Under the pieces are notes generated by a model, which saw nothing but the letters and a program-made list of their open reading frames with translations, ran no database searches and was not told the origin of the DNA. Positions 8,970 to 17,447 of a stretch of DNA of 64,000 bases are shown one piece after another. A program made the position numbers and the translations under genes. Source of the DNA: Pseudomonadota bacterium. GTDB lineage: Bacteria > Pseudomonadota > Alphaproteobacteria > Sphingomonadales > Sphingomonadaceae. Within the stretch, counting starts at the first letter, position 1. Each line of letters begins with the position of its first letter. The stretch is from assembly GCA_023423655.1 (NCBI GenBank), contig JAFAFE010000006.1:496001-560000 (forward strand), written 5' to 3'.

Positions 8970-10085
8970 TCACTCCGCCCCGTGGCCGAGGCTCAGATAT
9001 TCGTCCGATTGCATTTCCATAAGTCGGCTTGCGGTGCGCTCAAATTCGAAGGCACCATCGCCTGCTTCATAAAGCTGGTCGGGTTCTGCGTCAGCCGCCG
9101 CGAGCAGTTTCACCTTATATTCGTAGAGCGCGTCGATCAGCGTCACAAAACGCGCGGCTTCGTTGCGGTTTTCAGGGCCGAGTTTGGGGATGCCGACCAA
9201 AATCACCGCATGATAGGTGCGCGCAATCGCAAGATAATCGCTCGCCCCCCGCGCCTCGCCGCATAGTTTTTTGAAAGAAAAGACCGCAACGCCTTTGAGC
9301 GACTTTGGCACATGGAGCGTCCGTCCGCCGCCTACTTCCAAGTCCGCTGCGGGCACATTGGCCGCATCCTCGACCGGATAATCGGTGAGGCGGAAAAAAG
9401 CGTCGCTCAAAGCGCGCGTTGCTGCGGGGCCGTTGGGGACATACCAAAGCTTGCCGCCACCCAGCCGGTCGCGGCGATAATCGGTCGGCCCGTTCAAACT
9501 CACCACATCGAGCCGCGCGTTGATAAGGTCGATAAAGGGCAGGAAATGTTCGCGGTTCAGCCCGTCCTTATATAAATCCTTGGGCGGCCGGTTGGAGGTC
9601 GCCACCACGGTCAGCCCGTCCTTCATCATCGCGGTAAACAACCGCGACAGGATCATCGCATCGGCGCTGTTATTGATGACCATTTCGTCAAAAGCGAGCA
9701 GGCGCAGGCCATCCGTTAGCGCATCCGCCACCGGTAAAATCGGGTCGCCCGCCTCGCTCTTGCGCGCCTCGCGCAGCCGCTCATGCACTTCCAGCATGAA
9801 CGCATGGAAATGAACGCGGCGCTTTTCGGTGATAGCAAGCTTGTCGTAAAACAGGTCCATCAGCATCGACTTGCCGCGTCCGACCGCGCCCCACATATAG
9901 ATACCGCGCGGGGCCGTTACCGGCGCTTTACCAAATAATTTGCTTAAGAAACCACCGCTTTGTGCGGGACCTTCAAGCGCGCGCTGCAAATCGTCAAGTC
10001 GCGCCGCTGCTGCCGCCTGATCGGCATCGGGGCGCAATTCGTCGCCCGCCACCAGTGCCTCATAGGCTTCTAAAACTCCGGTCAT
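8970..10085 (-). CDS. zapE: AFG1/ZapE-family P-loop ATPase
   Basis: ATPase of the AFG1 family. In E. coli ZapE associates with FtsZ at constriction; the mitochondrial homologue acts in protein quality control. The 371-residue product begins at the ATG at 10085, with AAGGG upstream and 19 bases after the thioesterase stop codon. It carries Walker A GAVGRGKS, the Walker B-like segment LLAFDEMVIN, and the sensor-like VVATSNRPPKDLY, in the order typical of the family. It is the last gene of a minus-strand run starting near sdhB. Confidence 0.92.
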   Translation of the reverse strand: MTGVLEAYEALVAGDELRPDADQAAAAARLDDLQRALEGPAQSGGFLSKLFGKAPVTAPRGIYMWGAVGRGKSMLMDLFYDKLAITEKRRVHFHAFMLEVHERLREARKSEAGDPILPVADALTDGLRLLAFDEMVINNSADAMILSRLFTAMMKDGLTVVATSNRPPKDLYKDGLNREHFLPFIDLINARLDVVSLNGPTDYRRDRLGGGKLWYVPNGPAATRALSDAFFRLTDYPVEDAANVPAADLEVGGGRTLHVPKSLKGVAVFSFKKLCGEARGASDYLAIARTYHAVILVGIPKLGPENRNEAARFVTLIDALYEYKVKLLAAADAEPDQLYEAGDGAFEFERTASRLMEMQSDEYLSLGHGAE

Positions 10086-10104
10086 CGCGCTGTGCCCTTC
10101 ACCC

Positions 10105-10563
10105 TCACGCCGCCATAGTGGCGCGGCGCAATATGCCGCTGAAGGAGGCAATCACCGCATCGCCCTGCACCACCAAACCGCGCAGGAATAAAAGGCGGCG
10201 GGTTGCACGCACGATTTCGACCTGGGCGTCGAGCGGCACATCAATCGCGCCCGCGCCGACAAATTGCGTGTCGAGGCTGACCGTCACCGACCCCGCCTGA
10301 TCGTCAAATCCGAGGATGGTGGCGCTGGCGAACATCGCTACATCTATGAACGTCATGGTCGCGCCGCCATGCACGACATTGTTGAGATTGCTTTGCGTAA
10401 CGGTCGGGAACATCCGCACAACCGCATTGGTCGCATCTTCCTTGCGCACGATAATCTGCCCCAATGCCACCGCATTGAAGCGGTGGGCATCGCGCACATT
10501 CCATGTCATCCAGCCCGGATTGGCAGGATCGGGTTCATGGATAATCAGGCGCGTGTCGGACAT
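10105..10563 (-). CDS. PaaI-type hotdog thioesterase
   Basis: Predicted acyl-CoA thioesterase with the single hotdog fold. The segment NNVVHGGATMTFIDVAMFA holds the HGG motif and the following helix typical of the PaaI group; the acyl substrate is unknown. The start at 10563 (MSDTRLI) overlaps the end of the upstream gene by 29 bases; an in-frame ATG at 10611 would overlap more. 152 residues is a normal length. Tight spacing to both neighbours suggests one transcript. Confidence 0.85.
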   Translation of the reverse strand: MSDTRLIIHEPDPANPGWMTWNVRDAHRFNAVALGQIIVRKEDATNAVVRMFPTVTQSNLNNVVHGGATMTFIDVAMFASATILGFDDQAGSVTVSLDTQFVGAGAIDVPLDAQVEIVRATRRLLFLRGLVVQGDAVIASFSGILRRATMAA

Positions 10564-11158
10564 GGGAGGTTTCACCGTCAGGTAAGAAGAGGAGGTCAGT
10601 CGGGCGATCATCGCCCGTTGTCATATTCGCATTGTCGGCTAGCTCGATGCGCGTCAAGCCATCGGCCGTTTTTGTGATGCTTATCATCACGTCCAGCCCC
10701 GCCGAAGGACGTCCGCCACTGACCAAAGTGCGCTCGCCTTCGCCCCGCACCCGCGGCCGGAACCCTTTATCGGCAAGCGCGGCGCGGTAAAATTCGGCCA
10801 CCTCTATCGGATCATCGCGGCTGGTCATGACGACCATCATCGTGCCGCCCACCGCATCTTCAAAGCGCGCCGCTTCGACCACTTCGGAGCCGGGATATTG
10901 CGGGGCATAGAGCGAAAATTGTGCGCTGCCGGTGCCGGTATAAAGCTGGCTTTCGGGCTTTTCGGGCGGGTAATAGACCGGCGCATCGCCTGCCCCGCCA
11001 CCTGCGATCCAGCCATTGCCATGCGCAAAATAAAGCCCGGCCAGCAGGCCCAGCCCGACCAGCAACATCAAGGCCGCAATATGGCGCGACGACAGGCGTT
11101 GCGCACCTCTTGTCCGGCCTTTGCGCGGAGGCGGCGGGATGCGGTCGCGCGGGGTCAT
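10535..11158 (-). CDS. membrane-anchored protein sharing a domain with the next upstream lipoprotein
   Basis: Unknown function. The 207-residue product has a basic N-terminus, one membrane segment (about residues 27-45, IAALMLLVGLGLLAGLYFA) and a periplasmic C-terminal domain starting near APQYPGSEVVEA. That domain aligns by eye along its length with the C-terminal domain of the lipoprotein at 11184-11663: shared APQYPG, a DFYRAAL/DFYKAAM helix, and a matching SITKTADG/TITSEDDG strand. The gap between the two genes is 25 bases, which suggests tandem duplication followed by a change of membrane anchor. Confidence 0.8.
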   Translation of the reverse strand: MTPRDRIPPPPRKGRTRGAQRLSSRHIAALMLLVGLGLLAGLYFAHGNGWIAGGGAGDAPVYYPPEKPESQLYTGTGSAQFSLYAPQYPGSEVVEAARFEDAVGGTMMVVMTSRDDPIEVAEFYRAALADKGFRPRVRGEGERTLVSGGRPSAGLDVMISITKTADGLTRIELADNANMTTGDDRPTDLLFLPDGETSHVRHAPDYP

Positions 11159-11183
11159 GCCGTTCCGTCAGGCCCCGTGCCGC

Positions 11184-11663
11184 TTAAGGCTTGCTGTTGA
11201 GGACCATTGCGATGGTGGTGCCGCTGCCATCATCTTCGCTCGTGATGGTGATGAGCGAGCCGGGATCCTCATCCTCGGTCGAGAGCAGGAAATGGCCGTC
11301 CCCGTTGATCTCGTCGACCTTTTTACCCGCTTTTTCCATCGCTGCCTTATAAAAATCGCGCACTTTTTGCGACGCGTCGGGTGTCACCAGATTGACGATG
11401 AGGCTTTTGCCCTCGTCATTGGCCACGCTTGCCACGCTGGTGATTTTCGCGCCCGGATACTGCGGTGCAAAATCGGGGAAATCCGCACGCGACGCATTAT
11501 TATCGACGGTTGTGATATTGCCTTCGGAATCGGTGAAGCTCGCTTTGGCGCCATCTCTTTCGACCGTGGTTACGCCGCCCTTGCCGTCCGGCACCGCGAC
11601 CGTATCCCTGCTCCCGCAAGCACCAAGCATCAAGAAAAAGGCGGTTGCCATAATGTAACGCAT
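11184..11663 (-). CDS. small lipoprotein, APQYPG-domain
   Basis: Predicted lipoprotein of about 159 residues. The start at 11663 has AAGGAA six bases upstream. The signal peptide ends with the lipobox LGAC near residue 13, followed by a charged segment and a domain with APQYPGAKITSV and VRDFYKAAMEKAGKKV. The same domain occurs in the neighbour at 10535-11158. I know no function for it. The helix after APQYPG resembles small periplasmic alpha/beta folds, but that is only an impression. Confidence 0.82.
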   Translation of the reverse strand: MRYIMATAFFLMLGACGSRDTVAVPDGKGGVTTVERDGAKASFTDSEGNITTVDNNASRADFPDFAPQYPGAKITSVASVANDEGKSLIVNLVTPDASQKVRDFYKAAMEKAGKKVDEINGDGHFLLSTEDEDPGSLITITSEDDGSGTTIAMVLNSKP

Positions 11664-11813
11664 GAAAATTCCTTCCGAGGAGAAAGTAAGCACTTGGGAA
11701 AACAGACGGTTTTATCCGCGCATCCCGTAGATTTTTCACCTTCCCGGCAAACTAATCCGATTAAAAATAACCATAGCGCGCACAAAAAGCACGCGCCTCT
11801 ATCCTCTCATTGC

Positions 11814-12563
11814 TCAGTCTTTGAAAACCAAAGGTTCGCATACGCCGCTGAGCGAAAGCGGGTAGGTCGGTTCCTCCGCCGCTTTTATGTTCAGTCCTTG
11901 CTGCGCGGCTTCCATCGACGATTCTATATTAAGCCGTATCGACCGGTCTATGCTGCGCGCGCTGCGGATCAAGCCATGCAACCGGTTCACTTCCTCGGGC
12001 GAGAGCCGGGTCGCGCCCTCATAGGCAAACAGGCCCTGCCATATCTCCATTTCGATCGTCGCGAGTTGGACGATGCCGTCCGACTGGTTCGCAAGATAGG
12101 CATAGATAGAACGTGGTTCGAGCGGGATGCGGTTGGCAACGCCGTTCGCGCCCATCGGCCAGATGACATTGACCGGAGGATAAGCAAGCGGGCGACCGAA
12201 TTCGCCGTCTATGGCGCGGCCTTTACCCTCGCGCCAATCACGCTGCCAGGCATCGAGCATATCAAGCCGGTTTTTGATACACTCATTCTGCTTCATCCGT
12301 TCACGATATTGGGCCAGATTGCCCGCCACCTCGTCGTCCAGCGCCGCCCGGAAGGCTATCACATCGTTGCGGTTATTCCACCAGTCCACCGCCTGCTGCG
12401 CCCCAAGGGCGAGAAAAACACCAAGAATAACAGTGACTAATTCGGTAAAAAAGCTGGGCCATCCATGCGCCGGAGACAATCGCCCAAGGCGACCGCGCCA
12501 AGCGGGAGGAGGGCTTTGCGGTTCAGACAATCCGCTCGGCTTCCATCTTTTTAATTTCGGCAA
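11814..12563 (-). CDS. single-pass membrane protein of unknown function
   Basis: About 249 residues with one membrane segment near residues 38-58 (FFTELVTVILGVFLALG), followed by AQQAVDWWNNR and a mostly helical soluble part. The combination resembles uncharacterised alphaproteobacterial proteins with a LGVFLAL membrane helix; I cannot name a function. The start is uncertain: the ATG at 12563 lies 41 bases inside the sdhB frame, and a TTG close to the sdhB stop is a possible alternative. Either way it is probably translated from the sdhB transcript. Confidence 0.72.
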   Translation of the reverse strand: MPKLKRWKPSGLSEPQSPPPAWRGRLGRLSPAHGWPSFFTELVTVILGVFLALGAQQAVDWWNNRNDVIAFRAALDDEVAGNLAQYRERMKQNECIKNRLDMLDAWQRDWREGKGRAIDGEFGRPLAYPPVNVIWPMGANGVANRIPLEPRSIYAYLANQSDGIVQLATIEMEIWQGLFAYEGATRLSPEEVNRLHGLIRSARSIDRSIRLNIESSMEAAQQGLNIKAAEEPTYPLSLSGVCEPLVFKD

Positions 12564-13308
12564 TCGCGCGGGCCGGGCTCAACCCCTTGGGGCAGGCATT
12601 GGAGCAGTTCATGATAGTATGGCAGCGATAGAGGCGGAACGGATCTTCCAGCTCGTCAAGGCGCTCGCCGGTTGCTTCATCGCGGCTGTCCGCAAGCCAG
12701 CGATAGGCTTGAAGCAAAATCGCCGGACCCAAAAATTTGTCGCTATTCCACCAATAGCTGGGGCAGGAGGTCGAGCAGCAGGCGCACAAAATGCACTCGT
12801 AAAGGCCATCAAGCTTCGACCGGTCTTCGGGCGATTGCAGGCGTTCCTTCGACGAAGGCGTCGGGGTGACGGTCTGGAGCCAAGGCTTGATTGACGCATA
12901 TTGCGCGTAAAAATGGGTGAAGTCGGGGACCAGATCCTTGATGACTTCCATGTGCGGCAGCGGTGTGATCGTCACATCACCTTTGCAATCTTCAATCGCG
13001 GTGGTGCAGGCAAGGCCGTTCTTGCCGTTAATGTTCATCGAACAGGAACCGCAAATGCCTTCGCGGCACGACCGGCGGAACGCCAAAGTCGAGTCCTGAT
13101 CGCTCTTCATCTTGATGAGCGCATCGAGAACCATCGGACCACATTCGTCCAGATTAATGTCGAACATATCGTAACGCGGGTTTTCGCCGCTGTCGGGATC
13201 ATAGCGATAGACTTTGAATTTTTTGGTGCGGTTGCCCGCGCCGGTCGCAGCGTGCGTGCGGCCCTTGCCATTGATCTTGCTGTTGGCGGGCAATGTAAAT
13301 TCAGCCAT
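12523..13308 (-). CDS. sdhB: succinate dehydrogenase iron-sulfur subunit
   Basis: Iron-sulfur subunit of complex II, which passes electrons from SdhA flavin to quinone at the inner membrane. The 261-residue product has the [2Fe-2S] ligands in CREGICGSC (81, 86, 89) and C101, then the [4Fe-4S] and [3Fe-4S] ligands in CILCACCSTSCP and CHTIMNCSNACPKG. It is complete. The gene stands without sdhC, sdhD or sdhA: the next gene upstream is divergent and belongs to a glycan locus. Confidence 0.97.
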   Translation of the reverse strand: MAEFTLPANSKINGKGRTHAATGAGNRTKKFKVYRYDPDSGENPRYDMFDINLDECGPMVLDALIKMKSDQDSTLAFRRSCREGICGSCSMNINGKNGLACTTAIEDCKGDVTITPLPHMEVIKDLVPDFTHFYAQYASIKPWLQTVTPTPSSKERLQSPEDRSKLDGLYECILCACCSTSCPSYWWNSDKFLGPAILLQAYRWLADSRDEATGERLDELEDPFRLYRCHTIMNCSNACPKGLSPARAIAEIKKMEAERIV

Positions 13309-13519
13309 GACGCAATTATGTCCCCACTTGAAATTTTCCGGTCAAACTCCGGCACTCGAACGGGCGTTAGCCAAAAGCGGCGCGCGGCTCAATGGCGAAT
13401 TATGTGTTTTCCGTAATCGGGGGTGCGAACAGGGTAGAAAAGCCGCCTTTGCCGCATAGCTTGCAAAAGCTGCATTTTTGAGCCAAATCCCCCGCTATTC
13501 CAGTAGCGACAAGGCCTGT

Positions 13520-14644
13520 ATGACCATCACCAGCTCCCGCCCGGCGCTTATGCTTTCCGGCCATAATGACACCCTTGTCTGGGGCATGTCCAATGCCGAG
13601 CGCATCCGCCGTCTTGCTGAAAAATCAGACATTTCCGGCGGCGATGACAGCGCGGACGTGATTTGGGCGGATGTTCATTATGCCTTTGATCCCTTGTGGT
13701 TCACTTATGTCATCGCCCATCCCGGCACGATTGTAACGCATGGCGGAAAGCCGCTGCTCGCACATATGCCGCGCGGCGATGCGGCTGCGCTTGAGGCCGG
13801 AACTATCCCTGCGGGCGCGCAAATGGTTACATTGGAAAGCAAGCCGCAGCTTTATAACAGCCAGCTCCGCAAGCTTGAAAACCCGTTCTTCGAGCCGCTA
13901 ACGCCCGCCAGCGCCGCCGGAATCGAGCGCAAAAGCTATTATGGCGCCTATAAGGGCGTGACCGACATCCTCACCAAATATTTATGGCCCGAACTGGCGC
14001 TCCTGCTGACGCGCGGCGCGGCTAAAATCGGCATGACGCCCAATATGGTGACGGGCATCGGCGCAATCTTTTGTGTGGCGGCGCTCTATCTGTTTTTAAT
14101 CGGCCAATATTGGCCCGGCATCGCCGCCGGATTTGTCTTCATGGTCCTCGATACGGTCGATGGCAAACTCGCGCGATGCACCATAACATCGAGCAAATGG
14201 GGCAATATTTTCGATCACGGGATTGACCTTGTCCATCCGCCCTTCTGGTGGCTGGCGTGGGGGTTGGGTCTCAAGACATGGGGCCTCGCGCTCGCGCCGC
14301 CGGTCTTTCTGTGGACGATGATTGTGATTTTTGCCGGTTATGTGCTGCAACGCCTTGTCGAAGGCCGCTTCCTCCAGCGCCATAAGCTTGATGTTCACAC
14401 ATGGCGGCCGATTGATAGCTGGTTCCGCCTGATTACCGCGCGGCGCAATCCCAACATAGTTTTGCTGATTATCGCGATGCTGTTCAAGCGCCCTGACCTT
14501 GGCCTCATTGCCGTGGCCGTATGGACCGCGCTGTCGCTGCTCTTCCATCTCGTCCAGCTTTTGCAGGCGGAATATCGCGTATCGCGCGGCCATGAAATCA
14601 CCTCCTGGATGGAGCAAAAGCCCGTAACGGAGCAAAGCGCATGA
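13520..14644 (+). CDS. CDP-alcohol phosphatidyltransferase with an N-terminal nucleotidyltransferase-like region
   Basis: Integral membrane enzyme that transfers a phospho-alcohol from a CDP-alcohol. The signature D-G-x2-A-R-x8-G-x3-D-x3-D is complete in DGKLARCTITSSKW-GNIFDHGID (about residues 215-237). Several hydrophobic segments follow. The first 150 residues (MLSGHNDTLVWGMSNAERIRRLA, VIWADVHYAFDP) resemble a shortened nucleotidyltransferase lacking the usual GGxGTR motif. The layout recalls bifunctional inositol-phosphate cytidylyltransferase/transferase proteins, so the head group might be an inositol or similar polyol; that is inference. Start chosen at 13520 with GACAAGG upstream. First gene of a five-gene plus-strand operon. 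Confidence 0.85.
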   Translation: MTITSSRPALMLSGHNDTLVWGMSNAERIRRLAEKSDISGGDDSADVIWADVHYAFDPLWFTYVIAHPGTIVTHGGKPLLAHMPRGDAAALEAGTIPAGAQMVTLESKPQLYNSQLRKLENPFFEPLTPASAAGIERKSYYGAYKGVTDILTKYLWPELALLLTRGAAKIGMTPNMVTGIGAIFCVAALYLFLIGQYWPGIAAGFVFMVLDTVDGKLARCTITSSKWGNIFDHGIDLVHPPFWWLAWGLGLKTWGLALAPPVFLWTMIVIFAGYVLQRLVEGRFLQRHKLDVHTWRPIDSWFRLITARRNPNIVLLIIAMLFKRPDLGLIAVAVWTALSLLFHLVQLLQAEYRVSRGHEITSWMEQKPVTEQSA

Positions 14645-15075
14645 GCATCAACGCGACTATCGAAAAATTCGGCTATCCTGCAACCTTGCTCAAACAATGG
14701 GAGCATTGGCTGCTGTTGCTCCGTCCTGCGCAGCCGACCTTGGGGTCGTGCATTTTGGCCGCCAAAAGCGATGCGACCGCGTTCGGTGCGCTGGCCCCTG
14801 CCGCCCATGCCGAACTGGCGACCATCACCGCCGAGATCGAACAGCTTTTGACGCGCGCGGTCGATTACGGGAAGATCAATTATCTGATGCTGATGATGGT
14901 CGATCCGCACGTCCATTTCCATGTCATCCCGCGCTATGAAGGCGCGCGCACATGGCAGGGCGTAGCGTTTGCCGATGTGGGATGGCCTGCGGTTCCCGAT
15001 CTTGGCAGCGCGGTCAAATTGACGCCCGACCAGATTGACGCCTTGCGCGATTATCTCGCCTTTGAAAGCCGATGA
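14641..15075 (+). CDS. HIT-family protein
   Basis: Histidine-triad nucleotide hydrolase or transferase. The triad is visible as HVHFHVIPRY (about residues 91-100). The 144-residue product starts inside the stop codon of the previous gene (ATGA overlap), which suggests translational coupling. In this context it may hydrolyse or salvage a nucleotide-linked intermediate made by the CDP-alcohol enzyme; that is inference. It has no signal peptide and should be cytosolic. Confidence 0.88.
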   Translation: MSINATIEKFGYPATLLKQWEHWLLLLRPAQPTLGSCILAAKSDATAFGALAPAAHAELATITAEIEQLLTRAVDYGKINYLMLMMVDPHVHFHVIPRYEGARTWQGVAFADVGWPAVPDLGSAVKLTPDQIDALRDYLAFESR

Positions 15076-16295
15076 GCGATCCTGTCCCGCCTGATCCGGT
15101 GCCGGAGCCAGAACCCGCCCCCGCGCTAAACCCCGCGCTAGACCCTGCGCTAGACATCGCCTTTTTGTTCATTGGCGGGCAGCATCATTTTCTCCACGGC
15201 GCGCCAGTCGCCGCTGCGTTAAGCCGCCACCCCGATGTCGGCATCACCGCTTATGTGAATGACCGCGCCGATGCGGTGGCCTTGGCCGATATGCTGCAAT
15301 CGCTGGGCGCTGGCACGCTCGCCATCATCGAACTTGCGCTTCCCGCCTGGCTCGTCAAGCGACTTGAATGGTTCGACAAAAGCGGTCATTTCAAAACGCC
15401 GCGCCTTTTGTGGTGGAACCGCAGACTGAAGCGGCATGATGCGCTTGTCTGCCTTGAGCGTACGACCACGCAATTGCACCGGATGCCGGGTAAATGCCCG
15501 CTTATCCTGCATATCCCGCATGGCGCGGGCGATCGCGCCAAAGGCTTTGAACGCCGCCTGTCCCTGTTCGACCATGTGATTGTCGCAGGCGACAAAGACC
15601 GGGCGCGGATGATCGAGGAAAAGCTCCTCAGCCCCGCCCAGATTTCGGTGTCCGGATCGGTCAAACTTGCCGGTATCCGTCGCCTCCAAGCGCAGCCGCC
15701 ACGCTTTTTCAACAATAACCGGCCGATCATCCTCTATAATCCGCATTTCGACCAGTCTTTAGGGTCTTGGGATATTATGGCGCGCGCGCTTATCGGCCGG
15801 ATTGCCGCTGACGGGCGTTATAATCTCATCGTCGCGCCGCATGTGCGTTTGTTCGAGGACGCGGATGCCGCCACACGCAGGCGCTGGACCGATCTGGTCA
15901 CGCCCGACCATGTCCATATCGACTTGGGCTCCGAACTGTCGAGCGACATGAGCTATACGCGCGCGGCGGATATTTATATCGGCGATGTCAGCAGCCAGAT
16001 TTACGAATTTCTCTCGCACCCGCGCCCTGCGATTTTCCTGAATGCCCATCATGTCGCATGGCAGGAGGATAAAAATTACCGCATGTGGCATTTCGGTGAA
16101 GTGATTGAACGGATTGAAGATATAATCCCCGCACTGGAACGCGCGCCCTCCTTGCATCCGGGCTATGCGCCGGTGCAGGTCGAAGCGGTGCGGCAGGCGC
16201 TCGGCGCGGCCTCGCTTGACGGGGAATCGCGCGGAGCCGATGAAATTGCCGCCGATCATATTATTGCAACAATAAGGAGTAAGACGGCGTTGTAG
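15072..16295 (+). CDS. CDP-glycerol glycerophosphotransferase-like protein
   Basis: A 407-residue protein with features of the TagB/TagF-type glycerophosphotransferase superfamily: HIPHGAGDRAKGF in the middle, ILYNPHFDQSLGSW, and a C-terminal nucleotide-binding segment YTRAADIYIGDVSSQIYEFL. Residues 5-28 are a Pro/Glu/Ala-rich spacer with repeated PALDPALD units. It overlaps the HIT gene by four bases. Classic enzymes polymerise teichoic acids in Gram-positives; Gram-negative relatives add glycerol- or other polyol-phosphate to capsule or LPS. The exact acceptor here is unknown. Confidence 0.75.
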   Translation: MSDPVPPDPVPEPEPAPALNPALDPALDIAFLFIGGQHHFLHGAPVAAALSRHPDVGITAYVNDRADAVALADMLQSLGAGTLAIIELALPAWLVKRLEWFDKSGHFKTPRLLWWNRRLKRHDALVCLERTTTQLHRMPGKCPLILHIPHGAGDRAKGFERRLSLFDHVIVAGDKDRARMIEEKLLSPAQISVSGSVKLAGIRRLQAQPPRFFNNNRPIILYNPHFDQSLGSWDIMARALIGRIAADGRYNLIVAPHVRLFEDADAATRRRWTDLVTPDHVHIDLGSELSSDMSYTRAADIYIGDVSSQIYEFLSHPRPAIFLNAHHVAWQEDKNYRMWHFGEVIERIEDIIPALERAPSLHPGYAPVQVEAVRQALGAASLDGESRGADEIAADHIIATIRSKTAL

Positions 16296-16303
16296 ATTTC
16301 ACC

Positions 16304-17425
16304 ATGCAACGTCCCCCCATCGCCATATTCGTCCATAATCTCGCCGCCACCGGTGTCGTGCGCAATGCCATCGCTATTGCGACCGAGGCGGTGCAGCATG
16401 GCCATGCGGTCGATCTGGTCGTGTGGCGCGCAGAAGGCACGTTGGCGGACAGCCTGGATCCGGCGATACGGCTCGTCACACTCGACCGGTCAGGCATTGC
16501 GAGCGGGCGGGAGAGCGAATTGGTGCGCGCACTCCTGCCGTTGCGCCGCTATTTACGGACCGAAAAACCGGCGCTCATATTGTCCGCAGGCAATCACGGG
16601 CATCTTCTGGTCTGGGCCGCGTTGCGCGGAATGTCCTCCATCCAGCGCATTTACCGCATTAGCAACGAACTCGCCCGCCCCGATGAAAAGGGCACGATGA
16701 AGAGCCGTTTGCGCCACCGGATCGCGATGTTGCTGCTTAGCGATGCCGACCGGATTGTGACGGTGTCACAGCGGCTGCGCGATGTGATGGGCGATGATCC
16801 CAAAATCACCGTCATCCCCAACGGGGTCGCGGTGGAAAAGGTCCGCGCAGCGGCGCAAGACCCATGCGAGCACCCCTGGCTGCAAGACGGTGCGCCCCCG
16901 GTGATGATGGGCATCGGGCGCTTTGTGCGGCAGAAAAACTGGAAAAACCTGTTGTCTGCACTCGCCATTGTGAACCGCAGCACCGATTTGCGGCTGATCA
17001 TATTGGGCGCAGGGTCAGAGCGCGCGCGCCATTGGCTTGAAGCGGAGATTGCGGCGAATGGCCTGACCGGCAAGGTTGCGCTCCCCGGCACCGTGGCCAA
17101 CCCGTTCGCATGGCTTGCCCGTGCGCGGTTGTTTGCGCTGCCATCCTTTTGGGAAGGCTCGCCCAATGTCTTGCTGGAGGCGATGGCGTGCGGTGTTCCG
17201 GTGGTCGCGTCATGGAGCGCAGGCAATGCCGCCGAAATATTGGATGGCGGACGCTTTGGCCTGTTAATCGACCCGAATGACCCGGAAGAAATTGCCCGCT
17301 CGATACTTACCCAATATGATCCGGCGTCCCGCATCCTGCCGCAAAAACGGGCCGAGGCGTTTGATCTGTCTGTAACATTGATGCGCTATAGACAGCTATT
17401 GGGCGTGCTGTTGCGCGCCCGCTGA
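16304..17425 (+). CDS. glycosyltransferase, GT4 family
   Basis: Retaining GT-B glycosyltransferase. The N-terminal half has NLAATGVVRNAIAIA, typical of the acceptor domain; the C-terminal half has MGIGRFVRQKNWKNLLSAL and the sugar-nucleotide motif SPNVLLEAMACGVPVV with the E-x7-E-type acidic pair (AAEIL following). Length of 373 residues is usual. It begins eight bases after the previous stop codon, so it is part of the same operon. The donor sugar cannot be inferred. Confidence 0.92.
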   Translation: MQRPPIAIFVHNLAATGVVRNAIAIATEAVQHGHAVDLVVWRAEGTLADSLDPAIRLVTLDRSGIASGRESELVRALLPLRRYLRTEKPALILSAGNHGHLLVWAALRGMSSIQRIYRISNELARPDEKGTMKSRLRHRIAMLLLSDADRIVTVSQRLRDVMGDDPKITVIPNGVAVEKVRAAAQDPCEHPWLQDGAPPVMMGIGRFVRQKNWKNLLSALAIVNRSTDLRLIILGAGSERARHWLEAEIAANGLTGKVALPGTVANPFAWLARARLFALPSFWEGSPNVLLEAMACGVPVVASWSAGNAAEILDGGRFGLLIDPNDPEEIARSILTQYDPASRILPQKRAEAFDLSVTLMRYRQLLGVLLRAR

Positions 17426-17447
17426 ACAGCAGCCGTTCGACCAAGAA

